Assembly: GCA_023053545.1 (NCBI GenBank)
Contig: JAKZAN010000002.1
Location: 4,820,375 to 4,884,374, forward strand
DNA from: Lepidurus packardi
Taxonomy: Eukaryota > Arthropoda > Branchiopoda > Notostraca > Triopsidae
DNA: 64,000 bases
Direction of reading: 5' to 3'
Shown: positions 21,736 through 35,274 of the stretch, piece after piece
How the letters are laid out: each line of letters opens with the position of its first letter
Numbering within the stretch: the stretch's first letter is position 1
The notes under the pieces: model-generated
What the model was told of the DNA's origin: nothing
The model's database searches: none
The model's input: the letters and a program-made list of their open reading frames with translations, nothing else
Translations under genes and position numbers: made by a program

Positions 21736-23150
21736 AGCCCCTTTAAGCGCAAGAGCCCCGTTTCAATTTACTTGGCTCCATACCAAATGCAGTCCTCGTT
21801 TTTTTTTTCTTTTTTACCCCGGTTCCGCATAGGTACACAAACTATAGTCTTAAGGTCCTAGTCTGTATTGGCTATGCACTCTGGCGCTTCGCTCCGCAAA
21901 GGTTCATTAACTCGCAACTCAGGTTGGAAGTGAAGAGGGGGGTCTTCGGTATAGTCCTAGCCCCTTCCAAAGAGCAATAGTCCCGTCCCGTCCATACCTT
22001 CCTTCAACCCTTGCTCTTATTTCTCTTTTATTTTTAAGGAGAGGGGGGGGGAGCTCTCTAGGCTAAATGAAATTGGCTCCCTCCCTTCGCAACTCTACTC
22101 TCGTCGAGGCAAATTTTTTCTTCAAACGAGCCAAAGAAACAAAAAATAATGATTTTTCTCTCTTTACCTGGGAACTCCTCCACGTAATCCTATCGAACCT
22201 ATAACTAGGTTTTCGCCGGTACTTTTGAGCAACCAAACCGGCCAATGCCCCTAAAACCGCACTGAACCCAAACATAAAAAAAGTAAATTTACATAACCAT
22301 CAGGTCGAGCTTTTTTTGGCCCCGTTTCCAATTCCGCCACTAGCCAATAAATCCCCGTCATATAACCATAGTCCAACCTCCTGCTTGTACAAGTTAGGTA
22401 GCCCTCCCAGGATTTTTAATTGTACGCACCTGCTACCCTTCCGTCACCGAATCTCTTGGACAGAGCGTCGTTTTCAACTATAAACGCGTGAGTCATGTCC
22501 GATCTTTGCTTGTAACCTTAAGCGCGGACTTGACTTGTCCTGGCGTCCTGTGATGTTCCCAATCGCCTGAGAATAGCTCCACAGCCGGGGCAGCTTTAGT
22601 CTGTTACGCTAAGAATACATTAAAAACAGCTTCCACCCCAAAAAGAAACCCAAACGCTCCCTTCCCCCGTAAAACGCCCGAGGAAGTGATGGCGTGAGGG
22701 AAGCGCGTTATCTAATCTCGAAAAAACGAAACCGATCTTACTTTTTTCCGTAGCCATACCCTGAAAGGAAGTATAACACCTTTGGAGCATCTCTCCAAAT
22801 CCTCTTCTCACGTGTATGTCTTCCAAGAGATCTCAAGCACGCTGTTAGAGAGAGGCCCCCCTTCCCCCTCCCAACTCTTTCGGATCGTCCAGATTACTGA
22901 CAGTTCTTGGACTGGTCTGGCTTCATCCGTTTTCCCTAAATACAAGAAAGCCATACTTGTGTTTACAGTTGGGATGAAAAGGGAGCAGTTGTGCAGCTTT
23001 GGCTTAAAAGGCAACGTTAAATAACAACCCCTCAAAGTTTTGCTGTTGGATTTCTAAGATTGTCAACTGCCACCACACACAAAAGCCCCTTAAATCCTCT
23101 CAGGTCCCGATTAAAACACGGCTAAATCCTTCGCCAACAGCTGCACGGGA
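21736..23150. other. Intron 1 stretch, nothing specific
   Basis: Pyrimidine-rich DNA with a G-tract near 22,042-22,050. A phrase around AGGTTGGAAGTGAAGAGGGG (21,920) also occurs near 21,569, a small local duplication. No gene or regulatory site was recognised. Confidence 0.4.
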
Positions 23151-23154
23151 CGCA

Positions 23155-24175
23155 AATGCTGCCTGTTCATCCCTCCCCGTCCCCTTCGACAGGGATAGAG
23201 GAGAACTACTTGGGGCTCGGGTATAGCACGGCACCGATACGACCCGACCCGGCGTCTCCAGGCCGGTCGCCTGGAACTACCAAGTTCTTCCCATCCACTC
23301 GCTCAGGCCTATGCTGCCCCTTCTTCCCCAACAGCACCAACTCAGAATGCCCCAAACATGAAGATAAAAGGCACGCGTGTAGCACGGCAGCGACTCGACC
23401 AGACCCGTCCTGACGCCTCAAGGCCGGTCGCCTTGAACTACCAAGTTCACCGTATACACTCGCTCAGGCCTATTCTACCCCTTCTTTCCCAGCGGCTTCA
23501 ACCTCAAACCCCCAAAACAGGAAGGTAAAAGGCGCGGGTGCAGCACGGCACCGATTCGACCAGACCCGGCCCTACCCGTCCGGACCCCTCCAGGCCGGTC
23601 GCCTTGAACTACCAAGTTCATCGCATACACTCGCTCAGGCATATTCTGTCCCTTCTTCCCGAACAGCATCAACTGAAAAGCCCCAAAACAGGAAGATAAA
23701 AGTCACGGGTGCAGCACGGCACCGACTCGACCAGGCCCGACCGGACGCCTCCGGGCCGGTCACCTTGGGCTACCAAGTTCATTGCTTCCACTCGCTCAGG
23801 TCTGTTCTGTCCCTTCTTCCCCAAGAGCATCAACCGAAAAGCCCCCAAACAGGAAGATAAAAGTCACGGGTGCAGCACGGCACCGACTCGACCAGGCCCG
23901 TCCGGACGCCTCCGGGCCGGTCGCCTTGGGCTACCAAGTTCATCGCTTCCACTCGCTCAGGCCTATTCTGTCCCTTCTTCCCCAAGAGCATCAACCGAAA
24001 ATCCCCAAAATCGTAAGATAAAAGGCTCGGGTAAAGCACGACACCGACCCGTCCCGAAGACTCCAGGCCGGACCAAGTTCATCGCTTCGACTCGTTCGGG
24101 CCTATTGTGCCCCTTCTTCCCCGACAGCCCCAACCCCGAAATCCCAAAACCCCAAAGATCGGTAGATAAAAAAGG
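23155..24175. repeat. GC-rich minisatellite, about 160-bp unit, six copies
   Basis: Units can be set at the phrase AGCACGGCACCGA: about 23,223, 23,379, 23,540, 23,711, 23,872 and 24,033, so spacing is 156-171 bp. Each unit carries GGCCGGTCGCCTTG, CTACCAAGTTCATCGC, CACTCGCTCAGGCCTATTCT and CCCTTCTTCCCCAA. The copies at 23,711 and 23,872 are the most alike. The long open frames over it are by-products of the array. Confidence 0.92.
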
Positions 24176-26554
24176 GCAAATTTCAGCTGCCATCCGACCT
24201 TGACATGATACATCACTGGCAGGTCGCTCACATGTGAAGCGTAACGACAACGACGTAATGGCACTCCACAATAAGCAGCCGAGAACTTGTAACCCTACAC
24301 AAAACCCCCCTTAAAGCAAAGCGCAATAGAGAGAGAGAGAGAGACAGACAACATAACATGGCTTGCTCTCCCCCCATGGACTGCACTCTAACCGCGGAAG
24401 TACCACTGGTCAACTCCATCGGTTTCTGCGGATTTCTTTACGCGCTTCGACCCAGTTCCCTCTCTCCTTGGGGAATTTGTTTACACGAACGGTAAAATCC
24501 CTCCATTTGTCCCCCATCCTGTCTTCCTTGTATCCCGGAGACAGTTCTGGCCCACGGTGGTTCCCAGTATAGGGTTTACGCAAACGGGTCGAAGCGCTTT
24601 CGAATGTTAGAAATGGAATGCATAAAGGGGATTTTTAGAAAAATTCCAAAGGTCCGACACGCAGAGTGCAGCTCGATAAAGTCCACCGTGTTCAAGGATT
24701 TTTCTCTTACAGGCGCAAGCAAATAAGGCGAGAGGAAGCGTAGGCAAAAAAAGAGGCCTTTAGTGACGGGCGAGGAAAAGGAGAGGTATCTTCCGTCCCA
24801 AGGTCCGGTAAGGCAACAACAGCCACCTTTCCGCCTTTCCGGGGATCTCTTCCTCTTCCTCTCGCATTCCCTCTTCTGCTCCTTCTCAGGCAGTCCCTTT
24901 ATCCTCCGCGGACGGCACGCGGAGAGAAAAAGTGGCCATACTTGAAACGAGGCAAAACCTTTTCAATGTCTAATTCGGCAGCCTAGCTATGCTTCCTGAC
25001 ACAGCGTAGTGTGCTTGCTGTCCTTCGGATCAAAATTGCTTTCGTCCGATCCACGCACCCTCTTTCTCACGGAATTCTTCCTCAAATTGACTCCTATCTC
25101 GCCCCCGGTTCTTTCTAAAGGTGTACCCGCTCGAATAGGATCCCAACACAAAAAATGAATAAAATAAAGTACAAAAATCCTCCGGAAAACGCTACTTCAT
25201 ATCCTATAGAACCCCTTAACTCTAATAGCATTTCTGCTTTTTATACAGCCTTTATACCCTCCGGCTGGAAATGCTATTGTATAGCCCGTCAACCTTTTAT
25301 AGTGCCAGACAAGTAAAAAACTTCCGACTCGCCTGTATCAGCTTTTCAGAAAATACATAAAAATAGAAAAAAAAGAAAAAATAGGAAGAAAATTACTGCC
25401 CTGCCTTTCTATACTCCTATGGGCCCTAATTTGATCCTACTTGGGAAATTTAGACTCGTAAAACAAAAGTATTGATGCCCCGGGGGGATTTCCACGTTGC
25501 AGGGTTACTGTGTTCAGTGCCACATTGTAGGTCAAATTTCTACCGGTACCTAGGACACGATACGACAGAGTCCCGTGGAAGAGCAAAAAGCGGGCGAAGC
25601 TATCCAAAGTTTTCGAATACGCGAGCACAGCACGATCGATCTTTGCGCGGTTGGTCTGTTCCTGGAAAAACACTTGAAAGGCATGTTAATTTCACGTGCT
25701 AGTTATTGCTGACTATACAGCCGGTCCCCCCGAACTCGTTCACCCTATAAAACTGGAGAAATTAAAAGAGGGGAAGCGCAAGTCTAAACAGTGAAGCGAC
25801 CCCAAAGTTCTGCAGTTATATTACAGGTCCATTAGATATGCCTTTGACTTGTGGCGTGGTTGCGAAGCATCTTTGTCATGTTTTAGAACCCTACTTTGGC
25901 CCCCTCCCACTCAGGGTTTGGAGATGAGGTATCTTGCCGTGTACCCGAATCATCCACGAGGCGCGCGCCATCTTTAGGTACCCGTTTCTTTGTAAGTGTC
26001 CCTGGTTCAGGACTGTTTTCATCCCAATCCAGATCAGTAGAATCTCCTACTCCTCGAATTATCCCTAGTTTCTTGCAAAATTCCATGATCTGCTGAAATC
26101 GAGCTCTCTATCTATGATTGTGTAAAGGGAGGAAGGTCGCTAAAGAGGTAGAAGGTTCAGGGATCGTAGGGGAATTGGACTACGCAGAGGTTGCATTAAT
26201 ACCCCGAGGAAGAGAGTGAGAGAGAGGGGCAATTTCTGTTAGGTTCTAGAGAGAGATGTGAAAGGAGATATTATTATGGTTTCCGGCAGGGCATGAATGA
26301 TGGATTGACCTGACCGCGACCCGTTTCCGTATCCAACTCATTCAACAGTGGTCAAGAACCCATCAATGTCCCTATCACGCCACTTTCCTTGACCATTTAC
26401 AGTACCACGACCGATTGCAGAGAGAAAGAAACCAAAATTAGCTGGCAATTTTAGGTTCAATTCCTTTCCTTTTAACAACTCTTTAACAACCATGATCCAC
26501 TTTAACGTTTCCCCCAGTATCGAACGCTTAAGCGTCTCTTTGCGCGCGTTTTCA
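24176..26554. other. Intron 1 stretch, nothing coding
   Basis: Contains an AG repeat at about 24,329-24,344 and a perfect 10-bp inverted repeat (AATAGCATTT at 25,224 and AAATGCTATT at 25,269). No exon or RNA gene was recognised. Confidence 0.4.
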
Positions 26555-27005
26555 CTACTAGGCACGCTACGTAGCGTTTGAATTCCAAAGAAAACCGTTG
26601 CCTACATCCCGTCTCTTCGCTCTCGTTTTGCCTACCAGCCACGCTACAGAACGTTTGAATTCGAAAGAAAACCGTTGCCTACATCCCGTCTCTCCGCGCT
26701 TGTTTTGCCTACAGCCACGCTGCAGAACGTTCGAATTTGAAAGAAAACCGTTGGCGAACCGTTGCCTACATACCGTCTCTTCGCCCTCGTTTTGCCTACC
26801 AGCCACGCTATAGAACGTTTGAATTCGAAAGAAAACCGTTGCGTACATCCCGTCTCTTCGCGCTCGTTTTGCCTACCAGCCACGCTATAGAACGTTTGAA
26901 TTCGTAAGAAAACCGTTGGGAAACCGTTGCCCGTCGCGTCTCGCTTTGTCTGCCAGCGTCTCTGCGTAGCGTTTGAATTCGAAAGAAAAAACCGTTGAAT
27001 CGCCA
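26555..27005. repeat. Minisatellite, about 77-bp unit, six copies
   Basis: Units carry GTTTTGCCTACCAGCCACGC, GAACGTTTGAATTCGAAAG and AAAACCGTTGCCTACATCCC. The GAACG anchor falls at 26,649, 26,725, 26,813 and 26,890 with diverged copies at both ends; the 88-bp step contains an extra 11-bp GGCGAACCGTT. Overlapping open frames on both strands are array artefacts. Confidence 0.92.
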
Positions 27006-28385
27006 CACACAATATACTTTATAAGTGGCACAATGTTTCATTCTGGTTTCTGGGCCGTAATTAAGGTAAGGGAGGCGTTTACATCAGTTTGTCAAGAAAG
27101 AAACTGGTGTCCCTTTATCTTCTTAAAGAGGAACCATGAAAGGAGTTCTGCCCAACAAAATTACTTGATAAAACGTCTGGAAACTAAGGAGGTTTCTGAA
27201 AAGGAACCTTCGAGAAGGTCGCTGGCTCAACTTTCTATGCTTAATAGGGAAAGAAAAACTTTCATAATCTTGAATAAGTGATCTTTACTTCCTAGCTGTC
27301 TTGAGTTTTCTTTGGGACTTTCCCATTGGTCAAACAGTTACACAACGAACCAAGTTTCTCGAAGAGCATACCCAATTTTTTTTCTTTCCTTTTCTGCGAT
27401 GCCGCAGTGACATTTCACCGAAACAAACACGTCTTTCCTGGCACACCAAAAAATACTAAAATTCCCCAAAAAGGGGTTTCTAAAGGGACTAAACTCTTCT
27501 TCTCTCTCCAGAGAGAGTGGAAAGTTTTGGAAAGTTTCAGGCCCCGAACGGATGAAAAGACCCCCCTCTTCTTCCCTCCTGGCGAAGAAGAGGCTGCTGT
27601 CATCTTCTTTTCCACTCACAATGTTCATTTATCAGCAAGAGCTGCATAGGCTTTAACTTGAAACTTTTCTGAAAGATTTTCATCTTTTCTACGCCAAAAA
27701 ATAGTACATTTTCTCCGCCCCCTTTTTCAATGAATACTCCAGTTCTTCTAAATCTGATTTTCGATGTCTTGAAAATTTTCTACCCATAAAAAATGTTAAG
27801 TCCCCTAAAGCTTTATCCCCCTGACGTGTTCAACTTTGCTGGGGGTAACACAATACCGCAATAGCGAAGGAAGGTTTGCTTGGATCTCATCAGAGAGCCC
27901 TACGGCGTGCTGTTCATTTGGCAAGGGGCCAACTTTGGGGAACCCTCCCCCGTGCCTCCAGGGCATGTGCCCCCTTTCCCCGGGCGCTCATCCCTAAAGC
28001 CCCTGCAGGCACGGTAGCTTTCGACCCTAAATTTCCTCTTTTTTTGCTTTAAAATAGTAAAAAAAAAATCATTCCATCAGCCTTTATCTTTTGTATTAAA
28101 AAAAACGACGCTGCAATAAAAACACATCAGCTAACCCCGGTTTTTTGTGTCCCTTTAAAGCTGAAAGAAGCTCTAATACGTTATCGCCAAAACAGAAGTA
28201 GAGGGCGTCCTTGGTTGATTTTCCCCTTCTAATAACTCATTACTTTTGGTCTCAACCTGCGACTGATTTAACCAAACCTCAAACGTTCAAGTTTTTTTCT
28301 TTCCCTCCGAAACGAGGCTCGTTAGTAATTTCTAGAGGAGAAAAATCAATTCTGAACCAAGGATCATTTCCTGGTTTCGGGCTAA
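27006..28385. other. Intron 1 stretch, nothing specific
   Basis: No repeat array or gene was recognised. The 107-residue open frame at 27,326-27,649 has no ATG-led protein of known type and pairs with an equally long antisense frame, so it is more likely chance. Confidence 0.4.
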
Positions 28386-29005
28386 AAATAGCAAAAAATC
28401 CAGAATCTTAACTGATGAAAATTGGAAAAAAAATCCAGTTTCCCAACAGAAAGTTTCAAAAGATTTCCTAAATTCCTCAAAGCGACAATTTTCCTTCATT
28501 TATTTTCCACGGTTTTAGTGTCAAAATGGGTATTAAAAAAACAACAACAACAGAATATTAACTGATGAAAATTTCTTAAGAAGTTTCAAGATTTCTTAAA
28601 TTCTCAAAACAACCATTTTCTTTACTTTCTTTTCGTGTTTTTTGCCTTCAAAATGGGGTAAAAAAAATCCAGAATATTAACTGATGAAAAATTTCTTAAG
28701 AAATATCCATTTCCTGCCAAGAAGTTTCAAGCTTTCTTAAATTCTCAAAACAAAAATTTACTTTAGTTTCTTTTCGTGTTTTTTGTATTCAAAATGGGGT
28801 AAAAAAATCCAGAATATTAACTGATGAAAAATTTCTTAAGAAATATCCATTTCCTGCCAAGAAGTTTCAAGTTTTCTTAAATTCTAAAAACAACAATTTT
28901 TTTAGTTTCTTTTCGTGTTTTTTGTATTCAAAATGGGGTAAAGAAAAAATCCAGAATATTAACTGCTGAAAATTTCTCGGCCAAAAAAATTCAAGATTTC
29001 CTACG
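28386..29005. repeat. AT-rich minisatellite, about 120-150-bp unit, five copies
   Basis: The anchor CAGAATATTAACTGATGAAA falls at about 28,401, 28,551, 28,670, 28,810 and 28,952. Units share TTTCTTAAGAA, AGTTTCAAG.TTTCTTAAA, CTTTTCGTGTTTTTTG and TTCAAAATGGGGTAAA. Copies 3 and 4 are the closest. Confidence 0.9.
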
Positions 29006-32000
29006 TTGCTTATTTATTTTTCTTGTATCTTTCATTAAATGAGGTTTTAAAATCCCGAGTTCCCAAGAAAGTGCTCGCAATCAAAGCACCAACGCATAAA
29101 CCCCTATTCGAAATAAACAAAAAAAAAAATTGGAAAAGAACGAAAAAATAAATAGAACACAGATGGTTAAGCAGAGGTTCGGCTGCTTTTCGCCTTAGTT
29201 TTAAACGATACCGAGTCGAAAAAAAGGGGAACGAATTAAGTTGGTTCCAACTCCCCTCTTTGTCTTTCCACTTGCCCCCCTTGCCCCTCCGTCACGCCAA
29301 AAGAAATTCCGAGACACTGCAAGTTAACCCGCCAGGAACCCCAACAAAAAAAATGATTCTGCGTCACGAAACAGCCGAAGAAAAAAAAGAAGAAAATCCC
29401 GTTTCTGCCTTTACATTTCTTTCTACGGTGAAGAAGAAATTTGGGCCTGCTGGCAATCCTTAAAATGGAATGTTCCCTGCGAGAAGCCAGATGAGGTCAG
29501 AGGTTCAAGTATTGGGCAGATCAAGTTGGCACGGAATAAGAAGAAAGAAATGGCCTACTTTCGTTCGTAACCCATTTTTTTCTATTTCTTATTCTTATTG
29601 TGGGTCAAACCTTAGCCAATCTGCCAACACGAGCAATTTTCAGGGGAGAAACCGAACAATTAAGCGAGCGGGGGGGCCCAAACAAGGCTAATTAATGTTC
29701 CAGACGCTGGCCAGTAACTGTACTGGTACCTTGATGGGGGGTGAGGACTCTCTTAAAAGAGGAAGAGGGAAGCAGGTCGTCTGAGTTAATTTCTCTGCAA
29801 AATTACGATTGGCCAACAGCACCTCTTATTGCTGTGCTGTTTGCTGTATTGCTGCAGAGGCGATCTGTCAGGGGCTCTTAAGGAGTCTTGAAGAGAATGA
29901 CCAGTTATATAGGCGTCCTTTCCTTCGCTCCTTTACCACTCTGTGATAAAACAGTGGGCGAGAACGAGAAAAAAAGGATTCTTGCTGACATTTAAGGGCT
30001 CAACGGATCGTTGCCAATTAATTAAGGAGGCGGTACAGATGGGTCGAATGGGGAAGGTCCAACAGTCGTTGCTTTCTTACATCTTCAGGTCGTCTTCACA
30101 CGACAGGAAGACCTTTCGGATACTTTTCTGCTCTATACGATACTCATCTGCCAATCCATTTCTTCCTTTTAATGCCAACTGATGACCACCATGACTAACC
30201 ACCTCGGAAACAGATAGATCTCCGCCTCTTTTTGCTTTTTCTCCTGGAGAATAAGGAAAGAGAGAGCGCGAAGCTGATGATGCGGCGATAAAAAGCTCAT
30301 CATTAAGACACTGGTCAATCAGGAGACAAAGACTCGTTAGCAAGGAACCGAACGTGCCCTCAGGGCAACAAGAAACCGTACTTTCATTGGCCTAATTCCT
30401 AACGCTGGTAGTTGTTAAGAAATGGGCTATTTCTTAACTTAAACTTCTGTTCTTCTTAAACTGATCTCTTTTGGAAAACTATTCAAATCGTAGTGAAATC
30501 TAGAAAAATAGGAAAGAATTATTCAGTAAGGAATTGGAAAGCAGATTTACCTTATTAGTCATAAAGCGTGATATTAGGAGTGTTCAGGATTTTTTTCAAG
30601 TTTTTAAGGCCAACGGTTCTTTGTGTTTAAACGAACTGGGCACGTTTCTCCCGCGCTCTGTAAGTCACGTGATCGCACCATAGCGTCCCCACGCCACTCG
30701 TAATTCCGTCGTCCTGTATTCAAGCTGCAAGCGGTGCATGTTTATTCCCCGTATTTGAATAAATTTGGTGTTTAAAAGTGACAGTTCATGTGATAAAAAC
30801 GTGGCCAAAAGACAGCCAACAGAATACTTTACCACTGTAAAAAGTCTGGAAGCGAATAGTGTTAAACTTAAATAGTTTTGGACGCTTTTTAAAGGTTTTT
30901 TTCAGTTCAAAACTTGTGCGTGTCAAAAACGTTCACAATCACAACCATTCCAGGAATTTAACACAAACACTACTTTGTTTTACACTAACACTAATTGTTA
31001 CCAACACTACTAAACAATCAAAGTTATAGTTCACTTGGAAATAAATCAGGAACAGCACTTGCTTTAAGTGAGAAACATGTCCCACGCACCCTTGCTTCTA
31101 CGCTGCATGGCAGGCGAAACGTAGCCATATCGTTGACAGGCTGACGTCACGAGATCACGTGCTCCTATGCGCCAATAGGGAAATTCCTTTATTAAATATA
31201 GTGTTAATTTGGTTAATTCCATAACTTTCTTCTAAAACATCATAGGAAACAGAGAATAGTATCAATAGAAACTAGATTTTCACTACTACTACACATTCTT
31301 TTGTTTCATTCCCAAATATCTTACCATCTAAAAAAAACAAAAAAAGAATAATGCCCTGTACATCTGTTTTTATTAATAATAATGAGAAATTCTTGGAAAA
31401 TTTCAAGTAAGGATTGGTAATATTACTTCCACGTTCAACTGATATTTTTTTCTGATTTTACCCTAATTGCATCGCAATGTGTTGCCTATGTTAACTGTTT
31501 TTATCGCAATCGAATCTGCAATCAGGGCCACCACGTCTTTTGTGCTACAGGAAAAACGTCATTACATTATATGGGGAAGATTACCTTCGCTTTAGCCCCC
31601 ACATTTCACCCTTGACCTTCTCTCTTCTTCCCTTGTTCCTGTTTTGTTTTTTTATTGTTCTACACCCCCTCCATTTTTTAAAAAGAACGCTTGTATTCTT
31701 CCCCCCCCTCCCCTTATTGCTGAAGAAATATCACCAAACCGAAAGCGTTCTTTCTCCTTGGCTAAGAAATGAGGGTAACGTTTCCTGCTTGGCAAAGGGA
31801 AATGAACCTGCTTTATATGCAAATATGTCCCTTTCGCTCGTTTCGTATATCTCCTCCCAGCATCTCTCTATATGGGGGTGAGAACGAAAATGTGAAGCTA
31901 CCCAAACAAAAAGAGATGCTTTTAGGGTTGTTTTTTTTTCGCGTATAAGTTTCATTACAAAAAGTTTCACATCTGTTCTCAGATTTCTGCAATAGATAGC

Positions 32001-32815
32001 CTTTTAACACCTCGGAAATCTTTACTGTCTTCCGCTATTACATCCTACACATTTCACAGTGTTTACCTTAATGAGGTTGGGAGTACCTCAACGCCTTCCT
32101 AAAAAAAAGAGAAGAAAGCAGTTTGGGCACTTTTCCCATGAAGAAAAATAAAAAAAAGGACAAAAAACAGGCGTTTTTTCGTTCTTTTTTGCCAAATATT
32201 ACACCAAGCACGTTACACACGCGAAAGCGTAGACAAGCGAAGACTTTATGGTCCAGGGAAGATCAATAGTTACCACCACAGAGGGACACTACAAGTTGTC
32301 GTTAAGCACGTGGTTGGGGTAGATGAAGCACTCGCTAGGTTGTCAGTTTTTTTTATTTTATTTTTTATCGAAGTTAAAAGCTTACGCGGTTGGTCAGGAA
32401 AGGTTCAATGCAGGTATACAGCATAAGCAATATACATATATAGACCGAGGGGCCCTTCTTTCACATCAATATGTTCAATGTTACTATCGTATTTCAAGCG
32501 CGAATTGATTTGGTATGGGAGTGACAGGCCAAAGGTCACTCAGAATAAAGGCTTTTCTTTGTTCACTGAGAACAAAAACCTAGAACATTAGACAGAAGTA
32601 CTGAAAATGATAAGAAATGGAGAATTACACTAGAACTGTTCCATTAGAAAATGGAAAACAACAAGATTTAGAACTTTACTCATGGCTTTTTCCTTTAAAC
32701 TTTCGATAACCTTCCTAATTTAGAAATGGGTAAACCTTCCCTTCCTAATTCCTAAACCTTCCGTAAGGAAATGAACTCTAAAATTCCCAAGCGTTTTACA
32801 CTGGTTGAGGACATG
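29006..32815. other. Intron 1 stretch with an E-box-bearing patch
   Basis: Mostly plain AT-rich sequence. Between about 30,600 and 31,190 lies a patch richer in CpG, with CACGTG-containing TCACGTGATC (about 30,666) and ATCACGTGCTCC (about 31,153), plus TGACGTCA at 31,142. It could be an enhancer or an unrecognised promoter. No exon could be supported. Confidence 0.35.
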
Positions 32816-32817
32816 CT

Positions 32818-33420
32818 TTTAGTTCAAATTTCACGCTCGTTTAACGGTTATTGTAACGGTTCATAGTTACGGCGTTCGGCAAATCCTCAACCATGAATAT
32901 TTCCAACACTGTCGCTTGTTCTCACCTATTAGCGTGGGACTCTTTTGCCTTTTATTGTCTTTACAAATGGGTTTACAGTTTTTCTAACTTTCATTTGAAC
33001 AGTCAAATAGTAATTTTCAAGCACTTTGTCGCCCGGCCCTGTCTTTACGGGGGATACGTATACTTGTCCGCTTAGTTCAAATTGCGCGCTCGTTTAACGG
33101 TTTTCCGCAGAGGCGTAATTTTCATAGTTGCGGCCACGTTGAACCACAGTTTTGAGTCAGCAACAATGAAATATAACCAACGGATTTCTCTTTAGGACCT
33201 TGGACACTCTTCTATTGTTTTTAAAAAAAAAACAGTTTACTTCCAATGTTCCAACTTTAGTTTGAAAGTAAAACCTGGCGGTCAAATCACCAAGCCTCCA
33301 AGTTTAAATTCAAATCTCGCGCGCTTTTAGGCTTCGTAAGGCATTTTCAAAGCCGCGTCGCTCCTGAAACCATCAACAATGAAATATAACCAACGGATTG
33401 GATTCTCGTTATGGGTCTTT
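32818..33420 (+). repeat. TTCAAAT..CGCGC family, block 1 (three units of about 240 bp)
   Basis: Units start near 32,821, 33,076 and 33,309 with TTCAAATTTCACGCTCGTTT, TTCAAATTGCGCGCTCG and TTCAAATCTCGCGCGCTTTT, and the first two continue into TAACGGTT and CATAGTT.CGG. Units 2 and 3 also share CAACAATGAAATATAACCAA (33,161 and 33,374). The same core recurs near 49.6-50.4 kb and, inverted, near 52.6-53.2 and 55.3-55.7 kb. Confidence 0.8.
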
Positions 33421-34494
33421 AATCGCCTTGTCAGGCCATCATTGGATCTAGTAGCACTAATGTTAGGGTACCAGAATATGATACTAATAATAAAAAATAA
33501 GTAATGGGCGATGGTACACACCTGACAGCACAAAAGCCACCGCAACGACATTTGGCGCTGATCACTTGTCACCTTGTCAAAGCAAAAAAAAAGTTACATA
33601 TTTATGAGCTCACCCCCCCAAAAAGGTATCCTGCAGTGGCTACTTAACCTTTAGCATTGCCTTTGGCAGCCATCACACTTTTTATCTCTGCCCTTTGTAG
33701 CTTTCCTAACTCCTAGCTATCTGTCCCTTTCTGACGCTAGGTTTCCGCCACTTTCTTTAACCCGCCACGTGGTTTGGCCTCGCAGCGTTCCTCAACCGCC
33801 CTACCTCACCCTCCCTCTCCAGCGCTACCCGATTTTCCCGATTTGAAACCTGAAGCAATAGCTTGAGGATAGAGGTTAAAAACTACCGAATTTCCACCTT
33901 TTTGCTCCTGTTGCAGCAATGCAAAGTCCTTGTTACTGCCAACTTTGATGCAGACATAGACAGTCAGGTATTTCTGCATGTACCCCATGGTTTAACGTGA
34001 AACAATAGCTGCATTCGATTAGCTTTCTAGCACAGGGCTGTACCAGCATCTCCTTGATCCATAATATGACCAAGGCCAGCTGAGCAGGGCAATTTCTAAC
34101 GTGCCCAAGTAGCTGACGACGTCTTGGGGATCTTAAAAGGAGAAAGGGTGGGTTGGGTAACGGGGGGTTTGGTTTTGTATAGGACAAGGACATTGCTGCG
34201 TGACTGGCTGAAAGGCTTTTTGCAGCGGTCTTAAGGGAGGGAGGACTTTAGGAGGATTGTGTCCTATCGCTTCTCTTATAAGATATAAACCCATCTGAAA
34301 TTGTCAACTCTTTCGATAAGGCAAACAAAGAAATAGGAAGAAAAAGAAACTTCTGTCGAGCTCAGATTTTTTATTTCCCGCAAGTTCCTCTTCAGAACAC
34401 TCAGCCTATTAATATCCAATCTGTGGGGATGCCACTTTTGGGTCAGAATGGCTGAGAATTTCATGGTTCGATTACTGGATCCAGAGATTATTTC
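33421..34494. other. Intron 1 stretch, nothing specific
   Basis: No array, gene or clear regulatory element was recognised. Confidence 0.4.
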
Positions 34495-35110
34495 AGCTGT
34501 TGCAGAAATACTGCAGTTCCCATTTCTCCAAGCTTTGGATTTGAAGGGAATTTGACACAAAGCCTTGGCAAGATCTTAGATAGGAAATTCGAAATGTAAA
34601 TGCTGATTTAACTGGTATTAAACATACATGAATAGAAATTACGGCGAAATGAAGTACATTTCCGCAGAAATATTTCTGCGGGGAGTTCATTTTTCTTGGA
34701 AATATACTCAGAACTTGGATATAAAAGATCTTAAAATTAAAACAAAAATCTGAAACTGGATGGAGGGATTTTCTGCAGAAATATTTATGTTTGAAGATAT
34801 TTTTCTTTAAATCTATTGAAGTTCTATTCAATTCAATTCAATTCTCATGAAAACGCAGAAATATAAGCTTTTTAACTTGACTTCCGATATTACTTTGCGT
34901 TCCTAAGTCTTACCCATGGGGAATATCGGGCAATTACGGCTGCAGAAATATTTCTTTCTATGTCTTCTTCAACAAATCGTTAAATTCTAGAGTACTTTGC
35001 CATTTTCTCTTCAAACTTAAAGTAAAATCCATGTTTCGACCCCCGAATGAATTGAATTTGGGAAGAAGCTTGTAGAAGAAAGCAAGTCTTTGGCAGAAAT
35101 ATTTCTTTAA
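34495..35110. repeat. GCAGAAATATTTCTGC palindromic word cluster, part 1
   Basis: GCAGAAATATTT or its full palindrome appears near 34,502, 34,663, 34,775, 34,944 and 35,094, and a shorter CGCAGAAATATA near 34,855. The DNA between shows no alignment, so the word itself recurs rather than a longer unit. Confidence 0.75.
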
Positions 35111-35274
35111 TCTGTAATTCGATTTGAAAAACTGATCCCGCAAAGCCTCGCAAAATCCAAATTTCAATAGAAAATCGATATCGTTTTCGATGCTATTAGC
35201 CTTCTAAATCCCTTTTGAAAATCCGATACTGTGACCATAACTGCCGCAGGAATTCTTATAACTGCCCTTAAACT

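Noticed and set aside
23709-24203. A 164-residue Pro/Ser/Arg-rich open frame
   Set aside because: It lies entirely in the 160-bp minisatellite, and the minus strand is open as well; there is no splice or start context.
26644-27012. A 122-residue repeat-containing open frame on the minus strand
   Set aside because: It is only the 77-bp minisatellite read in frame; unit steps of 76-88 bp are not multiples of three, so no protein repeat is maintained.
30600-31190. A transposon with inverted ends around the two CACGTG sites
   Set aside because: Only about 9-10 bases match in inverted orientation, and no target duplication or transposase is seen.
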